From contig CADBBH010000006.1 in the NCBI GenBank assembly GCA_902792905.1, positions 62,001-126,000 of the forward strand: 64,000 nucleotides of DNA. Direction: 5' to 3'. This DNA comes from Oscillospiraceae bacterium. Lineage in GTDB: Bacteria; Bacillota; Clostridia; Oscillospirales; Acutalibacteraceae. The position numbers and the translations under genes were made by a program. Below, in pieces: positions 20,532 through 29,871 of the stretch. Under the pieces are notes generated by a model. The model did not search any database. It saw only the letters and a list, made by a program, of their open reading frames with translations, and was not told the DNA's origin. How positions within the stretch are numbered: the first letter of the stretch is position 1; the number at the start of each line of letters is the position of its first letter.

Positions 20532-20543
20532 GATATACCTCCG

Positions 20544-21866
20544 TCATTTTTGCTTAAAACAGAGCACATTATGCCCTCTTTTCAACAGAAATGAAATTCT
20601 TGAATAAAAGGAATATGGGCGAAGCGTGGTGATGCCGTCTATTTCGATGTCGAAGTAGGGAGCGGAACGGTATTCGCTCTCATGGAAGTAGCCGTCGGAA
20701 ATAGCTTCGGTCTCGCCGGTGAAGGTGCCGTCATCATCGACGTCCGCAAGATATGTATCAAGAGTCTTGCCGTCAAGGGTGAAGGTCTTTGTATCATAAA
20801 CCTTGAGAGTGCCGGCTTCAAGAGCGGCTTTGACTTCTGCAAGTTTAGCGTCGGTGCCTTCTGCGGCAACCTTCTCATTTACTTCGAGAAGTTCAACGGA
20901 GCCGGTAGCGATAGTGCCGGTCCAGTCAGCGTCAAAGCTCTTGCCCTGAGCAGTTGCTTCGATAGCGAGCTTATAATAGGGAGCCCAGTTGATTCTTGAT
21001 GAAACAAGTGCGGTGTTCGGGCCGATGGAAGCGGTGTTGATGTTGTATGCAACGTTGGGGATAGCCTTCTCTTCGCAGGCTTTGGGAGCGCCTTCGGAAT
21101 CGGCGTGCTGGCTGATAAGAACGCATCCGTCGTTTATAAGCTTGAGTGCCGCTTCTCTTTCGAGAGCGATATCAAACCAGGAATTGGTGAAGGTAACTTC
21201 CATTGTTGCTTCGGGAACGATGTAGCGAACACCGAGGAAGAAGGAAGTGTAGCCGGATTTAACTTCGGCATAGGGGAACGCACCGACATAACCGATCTTG
21301 GCCTGGTCAGTTGTAATCTTGCCGCTGTCAATCATTTCCTTGACCTTCATACCTGCGGCAACGCCTGCAAGGAAGCGGCCTTCATAGATGGAAGCAAAAG
21401 CATTGTGGAAATTGGGGATATTTGCGGTGTGGGCGTGAGTGCCGGTTGCATGGCAGAACTGAACGTCGGGGTTATCCTGAGCAGCCTGCATAATATATGT
21501 CTCATGGCCGAACGAGTCTGCAAAGATAATGTTGCAACCTTCGTCAACGAGTTCTTCTGCGGTGGTAAGGCAGCTGTCGTCTTCACCGATATTGGTCTTG
21601 ATGAGAACCTGATCGTCGGAGAGGCCGAGTTCCTCTTTGACTTCATTCATCGCAATGATGAAGTTGTTGTCATAGGTGGAGTTTTCATCGTGAAGGCAGA
21701 TGAGACCGATTTTCATTTCTGAATAATCAATTCCGGTTGCGTCTGCGGGTTTGCTCTCGCTGTTGTCGGGAGCGGCAGTGGTGTCGCCGTTATCGGTTTT
21801 TGCGCCGCAGGCTGCAAGGCCGATTACGAGCATAAGTGAAAGGATGATTGCGAGAATCTTTTTCAT
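20544..21866 (-). CDS. BMP-family nucleoside-binding lipoprotein
   Basis: The extracellular binding component of the importer. The 440-residue protein has a lipoprotein signal peptide with lipobox GLAAC (Cys20), an acidic linker to about residue 45, then the BMP/PnrA fold (KIGLICLHDENSTYD, KIGYVGAFPYAEV, VLISQHADSEGAP). The recognisable domain ends near EIDGITTL. About 25 further residues, basic and aromatic (FYSRISFLLKRGHNVLCF), run up to the next SD. This tail is unusual for the family and may be an extension created by a lost stop codon. Linkage to xpt suggests purine nucleosides as ligands. Confidence 0.93.
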   Translation of the reverse strand: MKKILAIILSLMLVIGLAACGAKTDNGDTTAAPDNSESKPADATGIDYSEMKIGLICLHDENSTYDNNFIIAMNEVKEELGLSDDQVLIKTNIGEDDSCLTTAEELVDEGCNIIFADSFGHETYIMQAAQDNPDVQFCHATGTHAHTANIPNFHNAFASIYEGRFLAGVAAGMKVKEMIDSGKITTDQAKIGYVGAFPYAEVKSGYTSFFLGVRYIVPEATMEVTFTNSWFDIALEREAALKLINDGCVLISQHADSEGAPKACEEKAIPNVAYNINTASIGPNTALVSSRINWAPYYKLAIEATAQGKSFDADWTGTIATGSVELLEVNEKVAAEGTDAKLAEVKAALEAGTLKVYDTKTFTLDGKTLDTYLADVDDDGTFTGETEAISDGYFHESEYRSAPYFDIEIDGITTLRPYSFYSRISFLLKRGHNVLCFKQK

Positions 21867-21903
21867 AAAATTACCTCCGTAAAATTATTGCTTACATATA
21901 TTA

Positions 21904-22473
21904 TCAGCCAAAGGTGATTATACCATCATCAATGGATTTGATAATCGCTAGTGATTCGAGGTGATAGCCCATTTCCCTGAGTTCTTTGCCTCCGGGCTGA
22001 AAGCCCTTCTCAATGCATATCCCGATTCCTTCGACCGTGGCGCCGGCCTGCTCGCAGATACCGATAAGCCCCTTGACGGCGGCTCCGTTAGCGAGGAAAT
22101 CATCGATAATAAGCACTCTGTCTTCGGCAGTTATGTATTTCTTCGAAACGCCTATCTGAGTGGTCTGATTCTTTGTAAATGAAAAGACCTCACCGGTATA
22201 AATATCGTTGCCGACATTACGGTGAATTCCTTTTTTCGCAAAAACAACAGGCACGCCGAAATACTGCGCGGCTATACACGCAATTCCAATGCCCGAAGCT
22301 TCTATAGTAAGTATTTTATTTATCTTTTCGCTCGGAAAAAGTCTTCTGAACTCCTTGCCGATTTCGCAGAGGAGACCGACATCTATTTGGTGATTGAGGA
22401 ACATATCCACTTTGACTATATCGCTGCCGATTACCTCGCCTTGTTCGCGGATTCTGTCCTCAAGAAGCTGCAA
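21904..22473 (-). CDS. xpt: Xanthine phosphoribosyltransferase
   Basis: Converts xanthine and PRPP to XMP in purine salvage. The PRPP-binding loop VLIIDDFLANGAA, the flexible-loop region and the family N-terminus (VDMFLNHQID) are all present. I place the start at TTG 22473 (189 residues) because GGGGTGA lies just upstream at the right spacing and it aligns with the Bacillus Xpt start. The GTG at 22482 is part of that SD. It heads an operon with the nucleoside importer (37-base gap to the lipoprotein gene). No purine riboswitch is visible in the short leader. Confidence 0.95.
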   Translation of the reverse strand: MQLLEDRIREQGEVIGSDIVKVDMFLNHQIDVGLLCEIGKEFRRLFPSEKINKILTIEASGIGIACIAAQYFGVPVVFAKKGIHRNVGNDIYTGEVFSFTKNQTTQIGVSKKYITAEDRVLIIDDFLANGAAVKGLIGICEQAGATVEGIGICIEKGFQPGGKELREMGYHLESLAIIKSIDDGIITFG

Positions 22474-22510
22474 TTCAATCACCCCGGAAAAATAGAAAAT
22501 TTATATCTAA

Positions 22511-22539
22511 ATTATAATATTCATATATAAAAAATTCAA
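22511..22539 (-). promoter_or_regulatory. Promoter for the xpt-nucleoside importer operon
   Basis: TTGAAT and a perfect TATAAT with a 17-base spacer on the minus strand. It leaves a leader of only ~30 bases before the xpt start, too short for a purine riboswitch. Confidence 0.8.
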
Positions 22540-22630
22540 GTAAAAAATCTTATTTTCATTATAATTGTGAATTGCAACAAATATATGTTAAATTTTAATA
22601 AATTTTTAACAAAAAATAACCAAGCTGAGC

Positions 22631-22651
22631 ATAAAAACACAATATATTGTG
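22631..22651 (-). terminator. Weak terminator after hemW
   Basis: CACAA-TATA-TTGTG followed by TTTTTAT on the minus strand, located before the hemW stop codon's downstream edge region is fully cleared. The stem is only 5 bp and sits between xpt and hemW; since hemW is read from higher coordinates and stops at 22657, the hairpin lies directly after it. Confidence 0.35.
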
Positions 22652-22656
22652 GTCGG

Positions 22657-23766
22657 TTACAAATAATCCACTAAATCCGAGATGATGGAATTTGAAATTA
22701 AAAACCCCTTTTCAGTCAGTGAGAAGCAGCCCGAAGTCAGGATTCCGAAGCCGTAAGAGGCATAGAATCCGCACCTGTTTTTGAAGTCGCCCGAAAGCTC
22801 TTTACCGTATTTTTCGGAGTATTTTTCAAAAGCAATTCCTTCCGATAATCTCAGAGCGAGCATAATGTATTCCCGCTCGCCTCCGCCTTCGCCGTCATCT
22901 ACCGGACCGGCGCCTGTAATATATTTTTCAATATCTCTTTCAAAGTAAAACCTTCTGCCGCCGATGAAAGAGTGGGCTGCGGGGCCGAGCCCGAGGTATT
23001 CCTCTGAGCGCCAGTATTTCAGATTGTGTCTGCTCTCATATCCGGGCAGGGCGAAATTTGAAATCTCATAGTGAGCGAATCCGGCACTTTTAAGAGCTTC
23101 CGATGCGGCGAGATATAAATCTGCTGTTTCATCATCGTCGGGAAGAATAATCTTCTCTCTGTTTTTACCGAAAAATGTCCCGTCTTCGATTTTGAGAATA
23201 TAGGCGCTGATGTGCTTTGCACCGGATGAAATGCAGAAATCCAGCGACTCTCTCAGACTTTTCTCCGTCTGACCCGGTATTCCGAGCATAAGGTCAAGTG
23301 AAATGTTATCAATTCCCGATTTCACGCTTCGCTCGAGCGCCCTCGATACCTCGTCTTTTCCGGCTCTTCTCCCGAGCGCTTTTCTTTCGGAATCTACGGC
23401 GCTCTGAAGGCCCATCGAAATACGGTTCACTCCGGCGCTTTTAAGAACGGAAAAATCGAATTCCTTATCGGGATTTCCGGTGTCCGACGGATTGCATTCA
23501 ACCGTAATTTCGTCATTTTCCGCAATGTCGGCACTGCTTACAATTCGTGCAATCCTCTCCTCACCGATAAATGACGGCGTGCCGCCGCCGATATAAACCG
23601 TATCAAATCTGTATGGAGAATCCTTTATATCGGAGCAGATTTTTTCAATATATCTGTCGACTGTTTCCGGACGCGGAAAAAAGGAGTAAAAATCACAATA
23701 AGGACATTTACTCCTGCAAAAAGGTATATGAACATATAATCCGACAGTTTTTTTATCAGCCGTCAT
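22657..23766 (-). CDS. hemW: HemW-like radical SAM protein
   Basis: HemW is a radical SAM protein related to coproporphyrinogen oxidase HemN and is thought to deliver heme to respiratory proteins. The start is ATG 23766 (or 23769) overlapping the lepA end; the 48 residues encoded further upstream lie inside lepA in another frame. The 369-370-residue product has the iron-sulfur motif [10 protein letters not shown] near residue 16, the GGGTPS glycine motif, and the HemW-type segment [15 protein letters not shown]. It lacks the extra N-terminal cysteine arrangement of true HemN. lepA-hemW is a conserved gene pair in Firmicutes. Confidence 0.93.
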   Translation of the reverse strand: MTADKKTVGLYVHIPFCRSKCPYCDFYSFFPRPETVDRYIEKICSDIKDSPYRFDTVYIGGGTPSFIGEERIARIVSSADIAENDEITVECNPSDTGNPDKEFDFSVLKSAGVNRISMGLQSAVDSERKALGRRAGKDEVSRALERSVKSGIDNISLDLMLGIPGQTEKSLRESLDFCISSGAKHISAYILKIEDGTFFGKNREKIILPDDDETADLYLAASEALKSAGFAHYEISNFALPGYESRHNLKYWRSEEYLGLGPAAHSFIGGRRFYFERDIEKYITGAGPVDDGEGGGEREYIMLALRLSEGIAFEKYSEKYGKELSGDFKNRCGFYASYGFGILTSGCFSLTEKGFLISNSIISDLVDYL

Positions 23767-25570
23767 CATCAAGCTTGAGCACCGCCATGAACGCTTCCTG
23801 CGGCACCTCGACAGTGCCGAAATGACGCATTCTCTTTTTGCCTTCCTTCTGCTTTTCGAGAAGCTTTTTCTTTCTGGTGATATCGCCGCCGTAGCATTTA
23901 GCGAGAACATCCTTGCGCATTGCCTTGACTGTTTCTCTCGCTATTATCTTGCCGCCGATTGCAATCTGAATCGGTATTTCAAACATTTGCCTCGGGATAT
24001 TGTCCTTGAGCTTTTCGGCAATCTTTCTGGCTTTTGAATAGGCCTTATCCGAATGGATGATGAAAGAGAGAGCGTCGATGATTTCGCCGTTGAGAAGGAC
24101 ATCGAGTTTCACAAGCTTACTGGCTCGGTAATCACTGATTTCGTAGTCAAATGAAGCGTAGCCCCTGGTTCTTGATTTCAGAGAATCAAAGAAATCGTAA
24201 ATAATTTCGTTAAGCGGCAGTTCATAGTGAATATCCACTCTGTCAGGAGTGATATAATCCATATTTTTGAATACTCCGCGCCTCTCCTGGCAAAGGTCCA
24301 TTATTGTTCCGACGTATTCGGCGGGGGAATAGATGTGAGCGTCGGTAAAGGGCTCCTCGCAGGAGGCAATATTAGCGGGGTCGGGATAATGGGTCGGATT
24401 GTCGATTTCAATCTGAGTCCCGTCAGTAAGATTGATTTTATAAACTACGCTCGGAACGGTCGTAACAAGGTCAAGATCATATTCTCTCTCAAGACGTTCC
24501 TGAATTATTTCAAGATGAAGAAGCCCCAGAAATCCGCATCTGAATCCGAAACCGAGAGCTCCGGATGTTTCCGGCTCAAAGCTCAGCGACGCGTCATTGA
24601 GCTGCAGCTTTTCGAGCGCTTCCCTGAGATTCTCATAGTCGGCGCCGTCCGCGGGATAGATTCCGCAGAATACCATCGGGTTTACTTTTCTGTAACCGGG
24701 CAGGGGCTCGGAGGCCGGTCTTCCCGCAGTAGTGACCGTGTCGCCGACTCTCGCGTCGCCGACGGTCTTTATGCTAGCGGTGATATAGCCGACTTCGCCC
24801 GCTGTCAGCTCGCTCCTCGGTTCGGGCATTCTCGCTCTCATATAACCTGTTTCGACAACCGTAAATTCGGCGCCCGTTGCCATCAGACGCATTGTATCGC
24901 CGGGTTTGATTTTACCTTCTTTAACTCTGACATAGACTATGACTCCCTTGTAGCTGTCATAGACAGAGTCAAAAATCAGAGCGCGGCAGGGGAGAGAGTC
25001 GTCCGCCTTCGGAGCAGGTATGAATTTTACTATCTGCTCGAGTACTTCCTCCACGTTTTCGCCCGTTTTTGCCGAGATTCTCGCGGCCTCGGAGCAATCG
25101 AGACCTATAACATCCTCCACCTCTTTTGATACTCTTTCGGGATCTGCGGAGGGAAGGTCGATTTTATTGATGACGGGCACGATTTCAAGATCGTGATCGA
25201 GTGCGAGATAGGTGTTGGCGAGCGTCTGTGCCTCTACGCCCTGAGTGGCATCAACTATCAGCACTGCGCCCTCGCACGCGGCGAGAGAACGCGAAACTTC
25301 GTAATTGAAGTCCACGTGGCCCGGAGTGTCTATTAAATTCAGCAGATACTCTTCGCCGTCATTCGCCTTGTAATTCAGGGTGACCGCGTGTGCCTTGATG
25401 GTAATTCCTCTCTCTTTTTCAAGATCCATATCGTCAAGCAGCTGATCGGTCATATCCCTGAGCGCGACTGAATTCGTTTTCTCGAGAAGACGGTCGGCAA
25501 GAGTCGATTTGCCGTGATCTATATGCGCTATTATGCAGAAATTTCTTATTCTGTTCTTATCGATTGCCAA
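23756..25570 (-). CDS. lepA: Elongation factor 4 (LepA)
   Basis: Ribosome-associated GTPase that promotes back-translocation and helps 30S maturation. I start it at TTG 25570 (604 residues) because AGAGGT lies seven bases upstream and the protein then begins [21 protein letters not shown]. The upstream ATG (25621) overlaps the previous gene and has no SD. Present are G1 HIDHGKST, G2 within ERGITIKA, G3 DTPGHVDF, G4 NKID, domains II and III/V, and the LepA-specific C-terminal domain, ending near [15 protein letters not shown]. The stop overlaps hemW. Confidence 0.96.
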   Translation of the reverse strand: MAIDKNRIRNFCIIAHIDHGKSTLADRLLEKTNSVALRDMTDQLLDDMDLEKERGITIKAHAVTLNYKANDGEEYLLNLIDTPGHVDFNYEVSRSLAACEGAVLIVDATQGVEAQTLANTYLALDHDLEIVPVINKIDLPSADPERVSKEVEDVIGLDCSEAARISAKTGENVEEVLEQIVKFIPAPKADDSLPCRALIFDSVYDSYKGVIVYVRVKEGKIKPGDTMRLMATGAEFTVVETGYMRARMPEPRSELTAGEVGYITASIKTVGDARVGDTVTTAGRPASEPLPGYRKVNPMVFCGIYPADGADYENLREALEKLQLNDASLSFEPETSGALGFGFRCGFLGLLHLEIIQERLEREYDLDLVTTVPSVVYKINLTDGTQIEIDNPTHYPDPANIASCEEPFTDAHIYSPAEYVGTIMDLCQERRGVFKNMDYITPDRVDIHYELPLNEIIYDFFDSLKSRTRGYASFDYEISDYRASKLVKLDVLLNGEIIDALSFIIHSDKAYSKARKIAEKLKDNIPRQMFEIPIQIAIGGKIIARETVKAMRKDVLAKCYGGDITRKKKLLEKQKEGKKRMRHFGTVEVPQEAFMAVLKLDDDG

Positions 25571-25601
25571 AATTTTTACCTCTTGATTATTATTCTGCGC
25601 C

Positions 25602-27176
25602 CTAAAGCTCCCTGTAAACATCGTCTTTGCCTATCCACATATTCTGCCATTTCCAGCCGGCGATTTCCTCGATGCGCTTTTTCTCTTCGTCGGTGATTTC
25701 GCATTTGCCGGTCTCGTGCTTTTCTCTGATAATTCTCTTTATTTCCTCGTGATCGTGCTTTGTCATTTTATATCTGTAAATAGAGATTATGCAGAAGAGC
25801 GCCAGAATTGCGGGGATAATCGAATAATTCAGGCGGAGGCCGAATGTTGTTCTCTTTGACTGAAGCTTGGGTTCTTTTATGTTCGGGTCGTAGCCGAACC
25901 ACTCGAGCGACTGACCGACCGCAAAGCCCATAAGACTGCTGACCGTCTTGCTGAAGAGGGTCTTGAAGGTCGCGATTACGCCCTCGCGGCGTCTGCCGGT
26001 TATCAGCTCGTCTACATCGGTAATGTCGGGCTGTATATTCTCGGCGACGAATCCGGGGCCGGAGAAGCCGATATTATAGCAGATTGCCGAAAGAACGATC
26101 ACAACATATTTTATAATCCTCGGAGTATCATAGGTAAGGAAAGCGTTGACCGCAATGCCGACAACCATAAGCGGACCGAGAACCTTGCCGCAGGCGGTCT
26201 TACCTTTGTATCTCGTAATTAGATAGTTTATCGGCGAGCCCGAGAATTCCGCGATTCCCGCGATTATATTCATCGAAATAAATATATTGTAAGTATCTGT
26301 AACGCTGACCATGAAATACTGATCCGCGTAGCTGCAGAAGTATCTGCTCATTGAGAAGAAGAGCGCGATGATGAAATACTGCCTGAACGCTCTGTTTGAA
26401 AATACAAGTCTGTATTCATTGAGCAGATGTTTTATATCGAGCGGAGGATTGACCTGATTTACGGACGAGGGTTCTTTAGTCTTGAAGAAACAGTAAATCG
26501 GTGACCAGACAAACCAGAACATCAGCACCAGGCCGACCATCATATAGTTGTGACGGTCATTCGGTGAAGGCGTCGGCAGGCCTATCAATGCTGTTTTTAC
26601 GCTGAATCCGCTCAGAGCGAGCGCGGTGAAAACATATGAGGTTACCTGACCCACCGAGTTCATCGCGTATTCGACTATTTTATACTGAGTCCTCTCAAAG
26701 TAGCCGGGAGCGACGGTCGGAAGCATCGCTTCGTGCGGGATTGAAAGCATCGTCATGCAGGTGCAGTAGAATATTGCCGAGAAGAGATACCAGAGCCAGG
26801 TTACAGTCGGATTGCCCTTGGAGGAGATTCCAAAGGAAGTCCATTTCGTAAGGTATGCAATTGCGAACGGAACAGCAGAAATAATCAGATACGGTCTGTG
26901 CCTTCCGAGTTTTGATTTGGTTCTGTCGGTCAGCACACCCATCACCGGGTCGCTGACAGCGTCCCATAAACCGGCTATAAGTGTGATTTTACCGGCCATA
27001 CCGGTCTTCATTCCCTCAACATAGGCGAGGAACTGCTGATGAAATTGGCCGAGCGGATAACCTGCGCCGCCGATTGTGATATTCGCACTGGTGTAGTGAG
27101 CTTTCGGAGCAAGCCATTCGCCGAATTTGCCCTCGATTCCCACGATATCTTTTACTCTTTCACCCAATCTTCCCAC
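25602..27176 (-). CDS. GPH-family sugar:cation symporter
   Basis: A glycoside-pentoside-hexuronide (MelB-type) major facilitator that imports sugars with Na+ or H+. About 12 membrane helices are visible, plus the family cation-site motif [15 protein letters not shown] followed by GRHRPYL, and the repeated loop [17 protein letters not shown]. The start chosen is GTG 27176 (524 residues) because GGGGTGA lies seven bases upstream; the ATG at 27191 has no SD. It has its own promoter and lies next to the GH20 gene, so an N-acetylhexosamine-containing oligosaccharide is a plausible substrate, inferred from context only. Confidence 0.92.
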   Translation of the reverse strand: MGRLGERVKDIVGIEGKFGEWLAPKAHYTSANITIGGAGYPLGQFHQQFLAYVEGMKTGMAGKITLIAGLWDAVSDPVMGVLTDRTKSKLGRHRPYLIISAVPFAIAYLTKWTSFGISSKGNPTVTWLWYLFSAIFYCTCMTMLSIPHEAMLPTVAPGYFERTQYKIVEYAMNSVGQVTSYVFTALALSGFSVKTALIGLPTPSPNDRHNYMMVGLVLMFWFVWSPIYCFFKTKEPSSVNQVNPPLDIKHLLNEYRLVFSNRAFRQYFIIALFFSMSRYFCSYADQYFMVSVTDTYNIFISMNIIAGIAEFSGSPINYLITRYKGKTACGKVLGPLMVVGIAVNAFLTYDTPRIIKYVVIVLSAICYNIGFSGPGFVAENIQPDITDVDELITGRRREGVIATFKTLFSKTVSSLMGFAVGQSLEWFGYDPNIKEPKLQSKRTTFGLRLNYSIIPAILALFCIISIYRYKMTKHDHEEIKRIIREKHETGKCEITDEEKKRIEEIAGWKWQNMWIGKDDVYREL

Positions 27177-27204
27177 AAATTCACCCCGCATATCAATATA
27201 ATTT

Positions 27205-27233
27205 ATAATAACAAATAAACGGTCTTATTTCAA
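27205..27233 (-). promoter_or_regulatory. Promoter for the GPH symporter
   Basis: TTGAAA and TATTAT with a 17-base spacer on the minus strand, between the GH20 stop and the symporter start. lepA and hemW may be read from it as well. Confidence 0.65.
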
Positions 27234-27236
27234 GAA

Positions 27237-28691
27237 TTATTTCTCGCTTCTGCCGTTGTTTACGGAATTTACAATTGTGCCGATATCGATTCCGCCGCTG
27301 AAGAATTTTCTGATTTCGTGAAGCCTGAGAAGGGGACTGACGGACCATTTTTCAACGGGAATTACGGTGACACCCGATTTTTCAACAGTTGAGCGAAGTT
27401 TTTCGTGCCGCGTTACGAAGCTTTTATATCCGGGCACGTCGCTTCCGCACCATCCTCTTTCCGCTACGGCGGCCATTCTCGGAAAATACATTTCGCATAG
27501 ATGTCCGAAATTGTTTATGAATTCCGTCCACATCTCCGCCTCCACACCGTAAACCGCTTTTTTATCACCGCAGGCGGAGTAAGGATTGAAATTATATGTT
27601 TTTCTCACAGGAGTCATCGCGTAAGGATAATCGCAATAATAGTGATAGAAATCGCTTTGAATTATTCTGCCGCCTTTTCTTCCGAATTCATCAGTGAGTT
27701 CTTTATTCCCCATCCAGAACTGAACCATAACTTCATCGCTCGACAGCATGTTGCCCTTGAGACTTTCATTCCAGGTGATTGCGGTTTTTCCCTTGGCTTT
27801 GATATAACCGGCAACCTTTTTTATGAACTGTCCCTGGAACTTATCGTAATTAACCAGCCCGAGACGCTGCATTTCCGCCTTGCATTTCGGACATTTTTTC
27901 CACTGCGTACGAGGAGTTTCATCGCCGCCGATATGTATGAATCTGCCCGGAAACAGCTCGCAGATTTCATCAATTACGGCAAAAATCAGATTGTATATTT
28001 CAGGATTTCCGAGGCAGAGAACCGTATCGAAGATTCCTTCTTTGGTCTGCAAATCAACTTTTTCGCCGGTGCACCCGAGACCGGGGTATGAGGCAAGAAT
28101 AGCAGTAGTGTGGCCGGGCATCTCGATTTCCGGTATAACCTCGATATGTCTTTCGGCGCAGTATGAGACTATTTCCCTGATTTCATCTTTTGTGTAGAAA
28201 CCGCCGTATTCGCCGTGCTCATCGAGGCTCCTGAATGTTGAATCCTTCCTGATGCTTCCCGTTTCGGTCAGCTGCGGAAACGAATCAATCTGAATCCTCC
28301 AGCCCTGATCGTCGGTCAGATGCCAGTGAAATTCATTGAGCTTGAACAAAGCGGCTGTGTCAATTATCTTCTTGATATCTTCAATCGCAAAAATGTGGCG
28401 CACACAGTCGAGCGAAAACCCTCTGTACGCGAATTCGGGATAATCTTCAATATCGAGATTGTCACAGACACATCCGCAGGTATCGGATATCTGCAGCAGC
28501 GTTTTCTCTGCATAATATCTGCCCGATTCATCGGAAAAGATAATATGTATTTTCCCGTCGGAGATCGTAATCCTGTATCCTTCGGCCGGGATACTCTTAT
28601 CCATTGAAACAGAGACGTCTGCACACGCTATGTTTGTGTGCCCGCCGGTATATATGATTTTACGCGGAGCGGGAATAATCGCAGGTTTCAT
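27237..28691 (-). CDS. GH20 beta-N-acetylhexosaminidase
   Basis: A 484-residue family 20 enzyme that removes terminal N-acetylglucosamine or N-acetylgalactosamine. Residues ~1-85 form the GH20b-type domain, and the TIM barrel follows (YRGFSLDCVRHIF, then HWHLTDDQGWRI). The catalytic Asp-Glu pair lies in HIGGDETP (residues 257-258), and substrate-assisted residues such as the tryptophan in AEMWTEF are present. No signal peptide is seen, so it works in the cytoplasm on imported fragments. AAAGGTGA precedes the ATG. It is next to a GPH symporter. Confidence 0.94.
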   Translation of the reverse strand: MKPAIIPAPRKIIYTGGHTNIACADVSVSMDKSIPAEGYRITISDGKIHIIFSDESGRYYAEKTLLQISDTCGCVCDNLDIEDYPEFAYRGFSLDCVRHIFAIEDIKKIIDTAALFKLNEFHWHLTDDQGWRIQIDSFPQLTETGSIRKDSTFRSLDEHGEYGGFYTKDEIREIVSYCAERHIEVIPEIEMPGHTTAILASYPGLGCTGEKVDLQTKEGIFDTVLCLGNPEIYNLIFAVIDEICELFPGRFIHIGGDETPRTQWKKCPKCKAEMQRLGLVNYDKFQGQFIKKVAGYIKAKGKTAITWNESLKGNMLSSDEVMVQFWMGNKELTDEFGRKGGRIIQSDFYHYYCDYPYAMTPVRKTYNFNPYSACGDKKAVYGVEAEMWTEFINNFGHLCEMYFPRMAAVAERGWCGSDVPGYKSFVTRHEKLRSTVEKSGVTVIPVEKWSVSPLLRLHEIRKFFSGGIDIGTIVNSVNNGRSEK

Positions 28692-28718
28692 AGAATCACC
28701 TTTAATTTATAATACAAT

Positions 28719-28747
28719 ATTATAGCATTGAATTTATATCATTTCAA
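28719..28747 (-). promoter_or_regulatory. Promoter for the GH20 gene
   Basis: TTGAAA and TATAAT with a 17-base spacer on the minus strand. Confidence 0.75.
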
Positions 28748-28816
28748 TACTGCTTTATCAGGAGGTTTGCATAGCGGTATGAGGTGTGTGACCGATGTGT
28801 ATTCTTGTGCGTGTGA

Positions 28817-28845
28817 TTGACAAAAAGCATTTTCTGTGCTAATAT
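28817..28845 (+). promoter_or_regulatory. Strong promoter of the orphan small RNA
   Basis: A perfect TTGACA and a TAATAT with a 17-base spacer on the plus strand. No coding region follows on this strand for more than 2 kb, so it should drive the small RNA at 28851. Confidence 0.85.
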
Positions 28846-28850
28846 TAACT

Positions 28851-28953
28851 CAGTAGGCGCGTCCGACCTCCCGATATTTCTATATCAAATTTTGCCGACG
28901 GACCTACTGAGGAGCATCCTGCCGCTGCCCAAGGCCGGATGCTCCGGGTTTTT
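28851..28953 (+). ncRNA. Orphan small RNA candidate, ~103 nt
   Basis: Bounded by a near-consensus promoter and a strong terminator, with no start codon/SD pair inside. Predicted fold: outer stem CAGTAG (28851-28856) with CTACTG (28904-28909), continued after a GCGC bulge by GTCCG with CGGAC. Inside it are an exposed ACCUCCC (28866-28872), a small GATAT/ATATC hairpin and a U-rich stretch. The terminator hairpin follows. ACCUCCC is complementary to Shine-Dalgarno sequences, as in C-rich regulatory RNAs such as RsaE. It does not look like 6S, SRP or tmRNA, or any riboswitch I know. It ends 33 bases before the convergent trmO stop. Confidence 0.7.
28911..28953 (+). terminator. Terminator of the small RNA
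   Basis: GGAGCATCC (28911-28919) pairs with GGATGCTCC (28937-28945), with a GCC/GGC inner helix, and is followed by GGGTTTTT. Confidence 0.88.
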
Positions 28954-28962
28954 ATATGAGAA

Positions 28963-28983
28963 AATCCGCCGGTCAGGCGGATT
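28963..28983 (-). terminator. Terminator after trmO
   Basis: AATCCGCC and GGCGGATT form an 8-bp stem with a 5-base loop just after the trmO stop; TTTC follows on the minus strand. Confidence 0.7.
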
Positions 28984-28986
28984 AAT

Positions 28987-29658
28987 TTATTGCTCTTTTT
29001 CAATTGAGGTTACCGTGACCGTATTGCCGGAAACGATGAATCTGACATTGAATCCTGCATAGGAGAGACCGTATTCGCGCCCGGGGTCGTCGATGTATCG
29101 CGGTGTTGGATTTTCGGCGAGAATTGCCGTGAGCGTAGGAAGCTTTTCTGCCGGAACTATTTTTTGAAAGTCATCGGGAATAATTACGCCGAGTTTATCA
29201 CTGTCTTCGCCGAAAATAGTGTTTAACGCATCGGGTCGGATATCGGCATAAGGGATATACGGCTTAATATCATAAATCGGAGTGCCGTTCATCAGATCTG
29301 CGCCGCTGACATTCAGTGCCGTTCCGCATTTTTCGGTCTGAACCGTACCGATGAGTCTCACAGCGCTCAGGCCTATCGGATTAGGCCTGTGCGGAGAACG
29401 GGTGGCGAACACGCCGAGACGTCTGTTTCCGCCGAGTCTCGGAGGGCGGACGGTCGGCGACCACTCCTTATCCCTGAATTCGCTGAATTCCCAGATAAGC
29501 CATAGATAATTCGAATTCTCAATTCCGCGCAGGGCTTCGGGAACCCGGTATTCGGGTTCAAAAACTATCAGGCTGTTTTCACCATCTACCAGACCTGCCT
29601 GGCGCGGTATACCGAATTTTGATTCATAATCATTATATATTTTAGCGATAATCTTCAT
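28987..29658 (-). CDS. trmO: tRNA-t6A37 methyltransferase (TrmO/YaeB family)
   Basis: TrmO methylates the N6 of threonylcarbamoyladenosine at position 37 of tRNA-Thr using SAM. The 223-residue protein has the family beta-barrel signature FEPEYRVPEALRGIE near residue 35, WSPTVRPPRLGGNRRLGVFATRSPHRPNPIG (a long conserved block at ~67-97), and a C-terminal extension. Notably it lies directly downstream of tRNA-Thr(GGT), whose product is a substrate class of this enzyme. A strong terminator stands between them. The start has GGTGA upstream. Confidence 0.9.
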   Translation of the reverse strand: MKIIAKIYNDYESKFGIPRQAGLVDGENSLIVFEPEYRVPEALRGIENSNYLWLIWEFSEFRDKEWSPTVRPPRLGGNRRLGVFATRSPHRPNPIGLSAVRLIGTVQTEKCGTALNVSGADLMNGTPIYDIKPYIPYADIRPDALNTIFGEDSDKLGVIIPDDFQKIVPAEKLPTLTAILAENPTPRYIDDPGREYGLSYAGFNVRFIVSGNTVTVTSIEKEQ

Positions 29659-29691
29659 GGTAAGTCACCGTTTTAGAAGTTTCTGATATTG

Positions 29692-29722
29692 AAAAAAGCA
29701 CTTGCTGAGCAAGTGCTTTTTT
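29692..29722 (-). terminator. Terminator after tRNA-Thr
   Basis: AAAAAAGCACTTGC and GCAAGTGCTTTTTT form a perfect 14-bp stem with a 3-base loop directly after the tRNA. Confidence 0.93.
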
Positions 29723-29723
29723 C

Positions 29724-29799
<76 letters not shown>

Positions 29800-29826
29800 G
29801 TGTCGCGTTCACACGGAACGCGTATT

Positions 29827-29855
29827 ATATTATCATATAATTTTAAGTTTTGCAA
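29827..29855 (-). promoter_or_regulatory. Promoter for tRNA-Thr
   Basis: TTGCAA and TAATAT with a 17-base spacer on the minus strand, about 28 bases before the tRNA. Confidence 0.75.
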
Positions 29856-29871
29856 GTGTTTTTTTCAAAAA

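Noticed and set aside
22483-22656. Purine riboswitch upstream of xpt
   Set aside because: None of the conserved aptamer blocks is present, and the promoter leaves only about 30 bases of leader.
23767-23910. Longer hemW with 48 extra N-terminal residues
   Set aside because: The extra part is lepA sequence read in another frame and is rich in Arg/Ser/Cys; HemW begins at the ATG overlapping the lepA stop.
28851-28953. 6S RNA, SRP RNA, or a riboswitch
   Set aside because: It is too short and lacks the open central bubble of 6S and the GGAAG-type SRP loop. No gene follows on the same strand for a riboswitch to control.
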